Origin: Catalinimonas niigatensis
GTDB lineage: Bacteria; Bacteroidota; Bacteroidia; Cytophagales; Cyclobacteriaceae
Direction: 5' to 3'
DNA length: 64,000 nt
Assembly (NCBI RefSeq): GCF_030506285.1
Contig: NZ_CP119422.1
Coordinates: 3,429,001 to 3,493,000, forward strand
Positions 26,714 through 35,151 of this stretch are shown here, in pieces. The translations under genes were made by a program, and so were the position numbers. The notes beneath the pieces are model-generated. The model ran no database searches. It was not told the DNA's origin and was given only the letters and a program-made list of their open reading frames with translations. Position 1 is the first letter of the stretch, and each line of letters opens with the position of its first letter.

Positions 26714-27655
26714 ATGGATAATGCTGAACCTGGACTTTCGCGTAAAGATTTTTTGCGAACCTCCTGTCTTTCGCTGGCAGGGCTATGCCTGTTGCCAGAC
26801 TTATCAACAGCATTTGAAGAGAAGGAGCGAATCTTTCGCAGCATTCCCTCTACTGGTGAACGAATTCCGGCTATCGGGATGGGCTCCTGGCTTACTTTTG
26901 ATGTAGGCAGTTCAGAAAGTGAACGCGCACCTATGCGGGATGTACTACGGACTTTTACCGACTTGGGAGGAGGCGTAATTGACAGTTCACCGATGTATGG
27001 CCATTCTCAAAAGGTGATTGGCGAACTGGCAGAAGAGTTAGGTGTGAAGGATAAACTCTGGGTAGCGACCAAGGTCTGGACTAATGGAAAGCAATCGGGA
27101 AAAGCTCAAATTGATGAGTCAGTCAGTTTATTCCACAAATGGCCGACTTTAGAACAGGTGCATAATATCCGTGATTTTAAGACACATATCCGAACTTTGA
27201 GAGATTTGAAAGAAGAAGGAAAGCTCAAGTATCTGGGTGTAACTCATTATCTGGATTCTGCTCATGATGATCTGGCTGAACTGATACGCACTGAACCGCT
27301 GGACTTTGTGCAGATCAATCTTTCTGTACGAGGCAGGGCTGCTGAAGGTGAGTTATTGCCTCTGGCCGCTGACAAAGGTGTAGCCGTAATCATCAACCAG
27401 CCTTTTAAAACCAAAGCGCTTTTTCGCACGGTAGAAGGTGTGCCGCTTCCTCCCTGGGCTAAGGAATGGGACATGCCTAACTGGGCTTCTTTCTTTTTAA
27501 AGTACATTATCTCTAACCCGCATGTAACCTGTACCATCCCTGCTACCACGCAGGTGGGACATGTCAAAGAAAATATGGCTGCCGGATACGCTCCGCTGCC
27601 GGATGACGTTACCAGAAAAAAAATGACTACATACTATAACCAACACACACAATGA
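26714..27655 (+). CDS. Exported aldo/keto reductase
   Basis: From ATG 26714 the product has 313 residues. The N-terminus 'SRKDFLRTSCLSLAGLCLLP' looks like a Tat-type signal with one arginine replaced by lysine. The AKR barrel follows: 'IPAIGMGSWLTFD', the active-site Asp and Tyr in 'VIDSSPMYGHSQKVIGE', Lys in 'WVATKVW', and the late 'YIISNPHVTCTIPATT'. The protein may reduce or oxidise a sugar with NADP(H). Its stop overlaps the start of the Gfo/Idh gene in ATGA, so they form one unit and probably act on the same sugar. A TTG start at 26693 is possible but less likely. Confidence 0.85.
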   Translation: MDNAEPGLSRKDFLRTSCLSLAGLCLLPDLSTAFEEKERIFRSIPSTGERIPAIGMGSWLTFDVGSSESERAPMRDVLRTFTDLGGGVIDSSPMYGHSQKVIGELAEELGVKDKLWVATKVWTNGKQSGKAQIDESVSLFHKWPTLEQVHNIRDFKTHIRTLRDLKEEGKLKYLGVTHYLDSAHDDLAELIRTEPLDFVQINLSVRGRAAEGELLPLAADKGVAVIINQPFKTKALFRTVEGVPLPPWAKEWDMPNWASFFLKYIISNPHVTCTIPATTQVGHVKENMAAGYAPLPDDVTRKKMTTYYNQHTQ

Positions 27656-28746
27656 TCAACCGCAGGAAATTTTTAGGACAAAGCTTAGCAGGAATATCGG
27701 GACTGACACTCAGCACTTCTGCTTTTTCAAACATCATCATCCCCAATCAAAACAGAAAACTGGGCGTAGCCCTGGTAGGACTAGGCTATTACAGCACTGA
27801 CTTACTGGCTCCAGCCTTGCAGCAAACCCAGCATTGCGAACTGAGAGGTATTGTCACCGGTACTCCGGAAAAAGCAGAGAAGTGGAAAGCTCAATACAAT
27901 ATTCCTGACAAAAACATCTACAATTATGAAACGATAGATGAGGTGGCCAACAACCCCGATATAGATGTAATCTACATCGTGTTACCACCTTCCATGCATG
28001 CCGAATACAGCATCAAAGCAGCCGAAGCAGGGAAGCATGTCTGGTGCGAAAAACCGATGGCAATGACCGTAGAAGAGTGCCAGAATATGATTGATGCCTG
28101 CAACAAAAACAAAACCAAGCTGAGCATTGGCTATCGGGTGCAACACGAACCCAATACCCAGCAAATTATACAATTCACCAAAAACAGAACCTATGGGAAA
28201 GTAGAAAATGTAAGCGCAGAAGCTGGCTACCGTGAAGGCAGAACCGACCACTGGAAGCAGAAAAAAGAAATGGGAGGCGGCGCCATGTACGATATGGGCG
28301 TATATCCGCTGAATGCTGCCCGTTATTCTACCCAGATGGAACCTATTGCCGTCACCGCCCGTGCTTCTACCACCCGCCCCGAGATTTATGATGAAGTGGA
28401 AGAAACTATGGAGTTTGATCTGGAATTTCCCGGGGGCGTTACTGCGGACTGTGTTACCAGTTTTGGCAGAAGCATGAATAGCCTGATGGTCAATTGCAGT
28501 GAAGGCTGGTACAAGCTGGAACCCTTCCAAGCCTACAGTGGCATACAGGGTGAAACCAGTGATGGCAAAAAGCTAAATGCAACACTACCCAATATGCAGC
28601 AGGCCAAGCAGATGGATGATGATGCTCTGGCGATCCTTAACAACAAACCCATGCTGGTGCCCGGTGAAGAAGGCTTAAAAGACATACGCGTTGTAGAAGC
28701 CATCTACCGCTCTGTGGAACAGAATGATAAGGTAGCAATATCTTGA
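27652..28746 (+). CDS. Exported Gfo/Idh/MocA-family oxidoreductase
   Basis: The protein has 364 residues. It begins with a twin-arginine signal ('NRRKFLGQSLAGISGLTL'). The Rossmann fold 'VALVGLGYYSTDLLAPAL' binds NAD(P), and 'VWCEKPMAMTVEEC' holds the catalytic lysine of the family. The C-terminal sheet domain begins near 'GKVENVSAEAGYR', with 'GGGAMYDMGVYPLNAARY' marking the glucose-fructose-oxidoreductase branch. Such exported members keep NADP(H) tightly bound and interconvert sugars. The substrate is not predictable. It is coupled to the preceding aldo/keto reductase and is followed by a strong terminator. Confidence 0.88.
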   Translation: MINRRKFLGQSLAGISGLTLSTSAFSNIIIPNQNRKLGVALVGLGYYSTDLLAPALQQTQHCELRGIVTGTPEKAEKWKAQYNIPDKNIYNYETIDEVANNPDIDVIYIVLPPSMHAEYSIKAAEAGKHVWCEKPMAMTVEECQNMIDACNKNKTKLSIGYRVQHEPNTQQIIQFTKNRTYGKVENVSAEAGYREGRTDHWKQKKEMGGGAMYDMGVYPLNAARYSTQMEPIAVTARASTTRPEIYDEVEETMEFDLEFPGGVTADCVTSFGRSMNSLMVNCSEGWYKLEPFQAYSGIQGETSDGKKLNATLPNMQQAKQMDDDALAILNNKPMLVPGEEGLKDIRVVEAIYRSVEQNDKVAIS

Positions 28747-28758
28747 AAACCTACACTT

Positions 28759-28789
28759 AAGGCGGCACGAAAGCCGCCTTTTCATTTTT
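28759..28789 (+). terminator. Intrinsic terminator after the oxidoreductase pair
   Basis: AAGGCGGC (28759-28766) pairs with GCCGCCTT (28773-28780) around the loop ACGAAA, followed by TTCATTTTT. It lies 13 bases after the stop of the Gfo/Idh gene. Confidence 0.85.
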
Positions 28790-28973
28790 GAATCTTCAAT
28801 TGAGAGCCCCTAATCTCTATTCTGAAAAGCTTAGCAACGGCTTTTAAATGATCCTTATTCCTGACAGATCATCTCTGTATACTTTTTACTTACTACCGCT
28901 ATGGGCTGGGAATCCGTGGGCCGTAATATATTGAGCGTATGAGAGGTTATTCTGATATTCTCACCAATACAAT

Positions 28974-31900
28974 TTAATCTAGAGTACCCATAATATAGTC
29001 AGAAGGCGTTTGTCCATATTGTTTATGGAAGCGTTTGGTGAAGTAGGAGGGGTCATTGAAGCCTACCGAATAAGCAATCTCCGCGATACTGCCTGCCTCC
29101 TGGCTCAGTAGTTCGGCTGCTCTTTTCAAACGCATCATACTGATAAAATCTCCCGGGGCATGATTGGTCAATGCTTTGAGTTTTCTGTACAGTTGTACCC
29201 TGCTCATTCCGGCTTCCTGTCCCAGTCTTTCTACCCCAAAGGTAAAATCTGCCATATGTTCTTCAATGATTTGCATCACCCGTTGAAGAAACTTTTCATC
29301 TACTGAGCTTACTGCAACAGAGCTAGGTTGTAAGGTGATCTCCCGGCTGAAGCGCTCTCTTAGTTTCTGTCGTCCTTCTATCAGGTTCTTGATCCGTACC
29401 AGCAGTTCATCAGCCTGGAAAGGTTTGATGATGTAGTCATCTGCTCCGGTTTCCAAGCCCTCTATCTTGTCCCCTCCACTGGCTTTGGCTGTAAGGAGGA
29501 TTACCGGCACATGGGCAGTCTTTTCATTGGCTTTGAGTCTGCGACACATATCTATTCCATCCATTTTAGGCATCATTACATCACTCAGGATCAGATCAGG
29601 TATCGCTTCAATGGCTTTATAATAGCCTTCTTCTCCATCTCCAGCTTCTATCAAATGATAAACAGACTGAAGGTTGGTCCGGATAAATGCACGAACATCC
29701 GCATTGTCTTCTACCACCAGTACCAGTGGAGTTTCGGCATCTTTTGCTGTTTCTGAGGTTTCGTAGGTTTCATAACCGGCAATCTCTGCCTGATTCAAGT
29801 GATTTTGCCCCTTGGCAGAAACCGGTATAGTTGTAGTTACTTCTTCAAAGTCAGCTACCCATAGGGGTAGTCTCACCCTAAAGCAACTGCCTTTGTTCAA
29901 CTGGCTTTCTGCTGAAACCTCTCCTTTATGCAATTCTACCAGTTCCCGCACCAGCGACAGGCCTATGCCAGTACCTTCCAGCTCCGTATTGTGAAAAGTA
30001 TCTACCTGATAAAAACGATGAAACACATGCGCTAATTGCTCCTCTGACAAGCCTACGCCACTGTCCTGTACTTTGAGTTCTAATATATTAAGTTGTGCTG
30101 CATTGTCAGGTTTATGGTTCGTTTTAAAAACAGCTTTTTCCTCTGCCGGATGTAGCTGTGCAGAGAAGGTGATGGTGCCACCGACAGGTGTGAACTTAAA
30201 GGCATTGGACAGCAGATTGGTGATGATTTTTTCCAGTTTGTCCGCATCAAAATAAACCACAGGGTGATGTTTAGGATACTGAACATGATATTCCACCTGC
30301 TGGCGTTCGGCCAGAGAAGTAAATGATACTCCGATGGATTGGAGAAAGTGAACAATATCTCCTGCTTTGGTTTCCAACTGCATGCTGCCTGCTTCCAGTT
30401 TGGATAAGTCCAGCAGTTGGTTGATCAGATGGAGCAGGCGCTGGGCATTGCGTTGCATCATACTAAAGAGAGAGTGTTCTTTGGCATAAGCAGGCTCGGT
30501 CATGAGTTTGTCAATCGGACCCAGCAGAAGGGTGAGAGGAGTACGGAACTCATGGGAGATGTTGGCGAAGAATCGGCTTTTGAGCTGGTCTACCTCGTGC
30601 ATTTTTTCAGCTTCCAGTCTCTGTAGTTTTAGCTCAGCCTTTAGGCGTTCTCTTTTCACGGTATACTGCCGAAGGCTGTAGAGAAGGCAGACGCCCAATA
30701 TTCCATACAAAGCATAAGCCCAGCCCGTCTGCCACCAGGGGGGTAAGATAGTGAGTTGCAGCGTCGTAGGATTTACGTTCCAAATTCCGTCATTATTTGA
30801 GGCTTTGAGTTTCAATGTGTATTTTCCGGGTGGAAGTCCTGAATAATTGGCAAAAGTCTGGCCTCCTACATAATTCCAGTCTTTATCAATACCTTCCATA
30901 AAATAAGCATATTTGTTTTTAGCTAGGCTGGCAAAACTTAATGCTGCATAGTTAAATGAGATAACATTTTGGTCGTGATTCAGCACAATCTCATCAGTAT
31001 AGGAAATACTTTTGGATAGTATTTTTCCATCAATGCTGACTTTTTTATTGAAGAGGTGGAACTCCGTGAATACCGGATTGGGTATATGGTCATTGATGGG
31101 TAATTTGTTTGGATGAAAAATTACTGTACCCTGATCTCCGCCAAACACCAATTCACCATTGGCTCTTTTGCACCCTGCATATATATAATTGGAAGGCAAT
31201 CCATCAGTAGTATCAAATATCGTAAATTGTTCATTATTTCTATTGAAATAAACCAGACCAAACCTTGTTCCCAACCATAAGTTACCTTTATCATCGCAAA
31301 TTATTCTAAAAATTTCTTTGGTAGGGAAGCCATCTTTAATTAAATAACTTTGAATTACTTCTCCCTTCATGGGGTCATACAAAGACAAGCCGTCAACGGC
31401 GCCTATCCAGAGTAGCCCATTTTTATAAGTAGATACAGCATGAATGTTCTCAAACTTTTCAGATACGCTAGTATGATTTAGATTTACAAAATTTTTACCA
31501 ATAGGGTCAAAAAGTTGAAATCCCAACCGATTATGGACCCATATCCGGTTTTGATCATCAACCGTAATCTGATTAAAAATATTACTGGAAATACTGTTTG
31601 AGTCGTTTGGCTTATTCAAAAACCAGTTGATCTTATGGGTTTCTTTGTCATAATAAAAAATACCGTTACTTCTGGAGGCGACCATCATTCCCTGATCATT
31701 AATTTCAGCTATGGATCGGATACTTTCAATATGGGAAGGCAATGTCAAACGATGTAATCTGTTGGATTTAGGGTCAATACTGACCAATTCTATTTTCTCT
31801 TTTACAAAACAGGATGCCCATATTTTGCCACTTTTGTCCTGAATAATATTATTGCATTTTTCTTTAAGAATGATTTTTTCTTCGATGACTTTCCCGGCTT

Positions 31901-33233
31901 CGCTTAGTGTATAACGGATGATTCCTTTTTCACTCGCAATTACTATTTTACCTTCATGATCTTCAATACAGGTATTGGGCCATTGTATTGGCCAGCGTAA
32001 AAGCGTTTCATGAGATATGATATCCATTTTTTGATTGGAAGGATGAAACTTCCATACTCCTTCCTGGAAATTTGATACCCACATATTTTTGTAGATGTCG
32101 AAATATAGATTTCTGATGCCAGGGGAAATTTTACTCACCAATTCAAAAGCTTCAGCATTTGAGTTATACACATATATGGAACCGGAAGTAGGCGAAGTCA
32201 CCCAAATATTACCTTCTAGATCAATTTGGTGAAAGAAATGCCAAAGCGTTACTTGATCAGATCCCGACTCAAAATACCTGGATACCTGGCCAGTATTGAT
32301 ATTAAAACGATCTAAGGATGCGTGTAAATGAGTGCCATTTCTTTGCCTGATCATCCAAATATTATCCGAATTGTCAATTAGTAAGTACCTCGCATTGAAC
32401 CACCAGGGTGTAGGATTCGATTCAGGCCATTTCTCAGCGAACTGATGAGTATCCGGGTTGAACGTGTACAAACCTTTTTGTTCGTAGTTGATCCAAAGAT
32501 TTCCCTTTTTATCTTCTACTATGCCGGTAATCTGATCCGGTTTTCCATCTTTGTTATAAGGAAATTTTTCAAAACTTTCATGAATTTTATCAAACAGGTA
32601 CAATCCATTTCTGGTACCCACCCAAAAATTCTGTCTACTATCCATAAACAATACACTTACCGAATCTGCTGAATAATCTTGTGGATAGTCTGATGAGATT
32701 TTATAATTAGTAATTGAAAAATTTTCTGGAGAGACTTCCTCAATTTTGTATATACCTTCTTTATAACACTTAACCCACAAAGCTCCGGCCGTATCTTCTA
32801 GAATATAGTTTTGGGCATCAAGCTGATTGTATAGCCATCCAAGGTGAATGGGTGTAAAATCCAGGCGAGTGAATCTCTCTGTTTTAGGATCAAAAACCTG
32901 AACTGTTTTGCCAGTTTCAATAGGTACACCCGCTGATAGCCATATCCTCCCCTGACTGTCTTCAAATAAATGGAAAATATGATTTGTGTATAATTGGGTA
33001 GAATCGTTTTTATCAGAATAATATACTTGGTATTTGACCCCATCGTACCGGATTAATCCATCCTGGGTTCCAAACCACATAAACCCTCTTGAATCTCTTA
33101 AAAAACTAAGCACTGTTGCAGCAGGGAACCCTTCGTCTATGCTTAGGGAGTCAAACTCTGCCAGACCAGATTGAGCATACGTAGAAAAGTAGCCTATCCA
33201 AACCAGATATAAAAAAAGGGTTTTCTTCATCAT
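28974..33233 (-). CDS. Hybrid two-component regulator with AraC-type output
   Basis: From ATG 33233 the protein has 1419 residues. Its order is a signal peptide ('MMKKTLFLYLVWIGYFSTYA'), a periplasmic two-bladed set of Reg_prop repeats (about 25-720; e.g. 'GFMWFGTQDGLIRYDG'), a Y_Y_Y domain ('YAYFMEGIDKDWNYVGG'), a membrane helix ('WAYALYGILGVCLLYSL'), HisKA (His about 894, 'NISHEFRTPLTLLLGP'), HATPase ('GTGIGLSLVRELVELH'), a receiver ('LILSDVMMPKMDGIDM') and an AraC helix-turn-helix domain at the end ('IAEIAYSVGFNDPSYFTKRF'). In Bacteroidota such proteins sense oligosaccharides or other nutrients and switch a nearby operon. No SusC/SusD pair lies in the window, so the target is unknown. Confidence 0.93.
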   Translation of the reverse strand: MMKKTLFLYLVWIGYFSTYAQSGLAEFDSLSIDEGFPAATVLSFLRDSRGFMWFGTQDGLIRYDGVKYQVYYSDKNDSTQLYTNHIFHLFEDSQGRIWLSAGVPIETGKTVQVFDPKTERFTRLDFTPIHLGWLYNQLDAQNYILEDTAGALWVKCYKEGIYKIEEVSPENFSITNYKISSDYPQDYSADSVSVLFMDSRQNFWVGTRNGLYLFDKIHESFEKFPYNKDGKPDQITGIVEDKKGNLWINYEQKGLYTFNPDTHQFAEKWPESNPTPWWFNARYLLIDNSDNIWMIRQRNGTHLHASLDRFNINTGQVSRYFESGSDQVTLWHFFHQIDLEGNIWVTSPTSGSIYVYNSNAEAFELVSKISPGIRNLYFDIYKNMWVSNFQEGVWKFHPSNQKMDIISHETLLRWPIQWPNTCIEDHEGKIVIASEKGIIRYTLSEAGKVIEEKIILKEKCNNIIQDKSGKIWASCFVKEKIELVSIDPKSNRLHRLTLPSHIESIRSIAEINDQGMMVASRSNGIFYYDKETHKINWFLNKPNDSNSISSNIFNQITVDDQNRIWVHNRLGFQLFDPIGKNFVNLNHTSVSEKFENIHAVSTYKNGLLWIGAVDGLSLYDPMKGEVIQSYLIKDGFPTKEIFRIICDDKGNLWLGTRFGLVYFNRNNEQFTIFDTTDGLPSNYIYAGCKRANGELVFGGDQGTVIFHPNKLPINDHIPNPVFTEFHLFNKKVSIDGKILSKSISYTDEIVLNHDQNVISFNYAALSFASLAKNKYAYFMEGIDKDWNYVGGQTFANYSGLPPGKYTLKLKASNNDGIWNVNPTTLQLTILPPWWQTGWAYALYGILGVCLLYSLRQYTVKRERLKAELKLQRLEAEKMHEVDQLKSRFFANISHEFRTPLTLLLGPIDKLMTEPAYAKEHSLFSMMQRNAQRLLHLINQLLDLSKLEAGSMQLETKAGDIVHFLQSIGVSFTSLAERQQVEYHVQYPKHHPVVYFDADKLEKIITNLLSNAFKFTPVGGTITFSAQLHPAEEKAVFKTNHKPDNAAQLNILELKVQDSGVGLSEEQLAHVFHRFYQVDTFHNTELEGTGIGLSLVRELVELHKGEVSAESQLNKGSCFRVRLPLWVADFEEVTTTIPVSAKGQNHLNQAEIAGYETYETSETAKDAETPLVLVVEDNADVRAFIRTNLQSVYHLIEAGDGEEGYYKAIEAIPDLILSDVMMPKMDGIDMCRRLKANEKTAHVPVILLTAKASGGDKIEGLETGADDYIIKPFQADELLVRIKNLIEGRQKLRERFSREITLQPSSVAVSSVDEKFLQRVMQIIEEHMADFTFGVERLGQEAGMSRVQLYRKLKALTNHAPGDFISMMRLKRAAELLSQEAGSIAEIAYSVGFNDPSYFTKRFHKQYGQTPSDYIMGTLD

Positions 33234-33266
33234 GGTTTTGCGATTTGACTTGATGAAAATTGCCAA

Positions 33267-33650
33267 TGATAAGTTGATATAAGCTTATCAGGTAAGCACT
33301 CCTTCTATTATATAATGAGAGTGCTCATAATAACACATTATTCAAAAGTATTACTAAGGCAACTATGGCCCAAAAGCTTCGGCTTCTGAGAAAAAAACAT
33401 ACTTCGTTTTTCCGCAGAGTTGGGCTGAAAAACTTAACTCTTTTAAAGGAGAAACAATAACATAAAAAATGTAGTAAATTTTACATTAACATCCATCAAA
33501 TTTTCACCTAATATTCAATAGGATAAGCTTCCAAAAGATAGAATTGGTTTTATTATTTCCATTTTGGATGTATCAATTGTTTGCTTTTTCCCAAAAATAA
33601 TCCGCTTTGCCATTTGAGTTTTTTCAGTCAACGGCTTTGCTGAGTACCCA
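33267..33650. other. Intergenic region with no recognised feature
   Basis: This 384-base AT-rich stretch precedes the hybrid regulator. I see no convincing reading frame, hairpin with T-run or exact TAnnTTTG element. Confidence 0.55.
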
Positions 33651-33971
33651 TCAATTGACATTATCATATTCATCTACCATCACCGCATAGGTTTTTTCCA
33701 TATCAAGAAAAGACTTTGCATCTTCATTGGCGGCCGCCATTTCAGGAGAATTCATTGCCAACGCCATTATTTCATCATTATCAAACCATAATTCGCCTAT
33801 TGCATCGGGAGCATTAGGGTAGGAGTTGGGATGTACATCGTTGACTATCTCCTTATTTAAGCCTTTAACTTTGCTTACAATAGAAACATGACGCTCGCTC
33901 CTTAATTCTGCAATACACTCCTCATGGCTAAACCCTGACTTTTTGAAAATGATAAATATTACTTTGCTCAT
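33651..33971 (-). CDS. EthD-family small protein
   Basis: This 106-residue protein shows the EthD / dimeric alpha-beta-barrel pattern: 'KVIFIIFKKSGFSHEECIAE' first strand and helix, 'ERHVSIVSKVKGLNKEIVND' with the conserved His, 'GELWFDNDEIMALAMNSPEM' and the closing strand 'TYAVMVDEYDN'. EthD-like proteins form dimers and bind small hydrophobic molecules or remove a proton in degradation pathways. The exact role cannot be said. The gene stands alone with AT-rich gaps of over 300 bases on both sides. Confidence 0.8.
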   Translation of the reverse strand: MSKVIFIIFKKSGFSHEECIAELRSERHVSIVSKVKGLNKEIVNDVHPNSYPNAPDAIGELWFDNDEIMALAMNSPEMAAANEDAKSFLDMEKTYAVMVDEYDNVN

Positions 33972-34305
33972 GATTTTTAGAGAGTTGGTTGCTTTTTCTT
34001 TTCATATGTATCGTACCCTTACCTCTTGCTATCTGCAAAAGTGCTTTACAAGCCAGATTAATATCATCTGTTTCTCTGGCCTTTGCTTTTCTTGAAAGAA
34101 ACCTGATCTTCTGTCAAAACGAAAGTTGGTGACTGCTAAGATTACCTTTATCGTAGTGGATGAAGTAAAGTAAATAATAAGGACGGAGGAGAGCTGGTAA
34201 CTATGTTTCTTTTTGTGGTAGATTGGTTACAGCACTGGTACAGACAGCTGTGGAGGGCCTGAAAGGTCGGAAGATATTAAAGGAAATCATCATACACTCT
34301 GGTCT
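33972..34305. other. Intergenic region with no recognised feature
   Basis: These 334 bases between the EthD-family gene and the metallopeptidase-like gene show no reading frame, RNA gene or repeat that I can support. Confidence 0.55.
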
Positions 34306-34842
34306 TTACCTGATACCGGTATAAGAAGCAACAGGTGAAACTTGGGGCTGTTCCATTCTGGCCTTAGCCAATTGAACATCATTCCGGTAGGCTTCATGTT
34401 CCCAGGGGGTATAACGACGATCAGTAGGACGCAGATTTGAATAGGTACGTTCTTTCCAGATTACATGATGCTGGTCTATTACCCTAATTTCCCCTTTGGC
34501 ATATTGCTTTACATGGATCATTTCGTGGGCCAGTACAAGCCTTTGTTTACGGTTACTCATATGCGCCTTTATCTTTACTTTGATTACTTTATCAAAGGGA
34601 TACTTTTCGTTAGGTAGCGTTTTTTTTACAAAAGTTATTCCTTCCAAATTATCCGGCATCTTTTCAGAAAAGCTCACATGTACATAAATGTCCTCCCGGA
34701 CATCCAGATAATCCAGATACTGTGAGATTTGATGGAGGGTAGCCAAAGAGTCTTCACTATTCCAGATTTTCACGATAGGCTGGGCAAAGGCAATGCTTAT
34801 GCTTAATGTAAGGCTAAGGGGCAACAAAACGAGCTTTTCCAT
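34306..34842 (-). CDS. Secreted HExxH-motif protein, putative zinc metallopeptidase
   Basis: The protein has 178 residues. A signal peptide (about 1-20, 'LLPLSLTLSISIAFA') is followed by a small alpha/beta domain. The motif HEMIH (106-110, 'VLAHEMIHVKQYAKG') is a zincin signature, and a downstream 'PWEHEAYRND' (about 145-154) supplies a possible third ligand glutamate, as in SprT/DUF4157-like minimal metalloproteases. No propeptide or other domain is present, so it may cleave or only bind. The short length and lack of homologues I recognise keep the function open. It is monocistronic. Confidence 0.75.
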   Translation of the reverse strand: MEKLVLLPLSLTLSISIAFAQPIVKIWNSEDSLATLHQISQYLDYLDVREDIYVHVSFSEKMPDNLEGITFVKKTLPNEKYPFDKVIKVKIKAHMSNRKQRLVLAHEMIHVKQYAKGEIRVIDQHHVIWKERTYSNLRPTDRRYTPWEHEAYRNDVQLAKARMEQPQVSPVASYTGIR

Positions 34843-35151
34843 AGTGGTGGGGTCTTGGAAATTACACTATAGGTTAAAGCTAGAGAATAGGTCAGGAAAA
34901 GGGTTAGTAGAAATGTCTCAATGGCTGGCAGTCTGGTAACAATTTATCAAGGGAAAAGAAGTAAAAAAGATACCGCTGGTAATTTGGCTTCAATCACTGG
35001 TAATCCTGTGACAGCGGATCAAAAATTACCTTTCAGTTCTGTGGTATGGAATCATCATTGGTTTTATGTTTGAGGAAGGTGTATAGCTGATGAGCATTGC
35101 AAAAAAAGTATTCACTCAACGCTTAAAAGCATCACGCATACCCTGGATTGG
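34843..35151. other. Intergenic region with no recognised feature
   Basis: This 309-base gap between the metallopeptidase-like gene and the PQQ dehydrogenase gene holds no feature I can name. Confidence 0.5.
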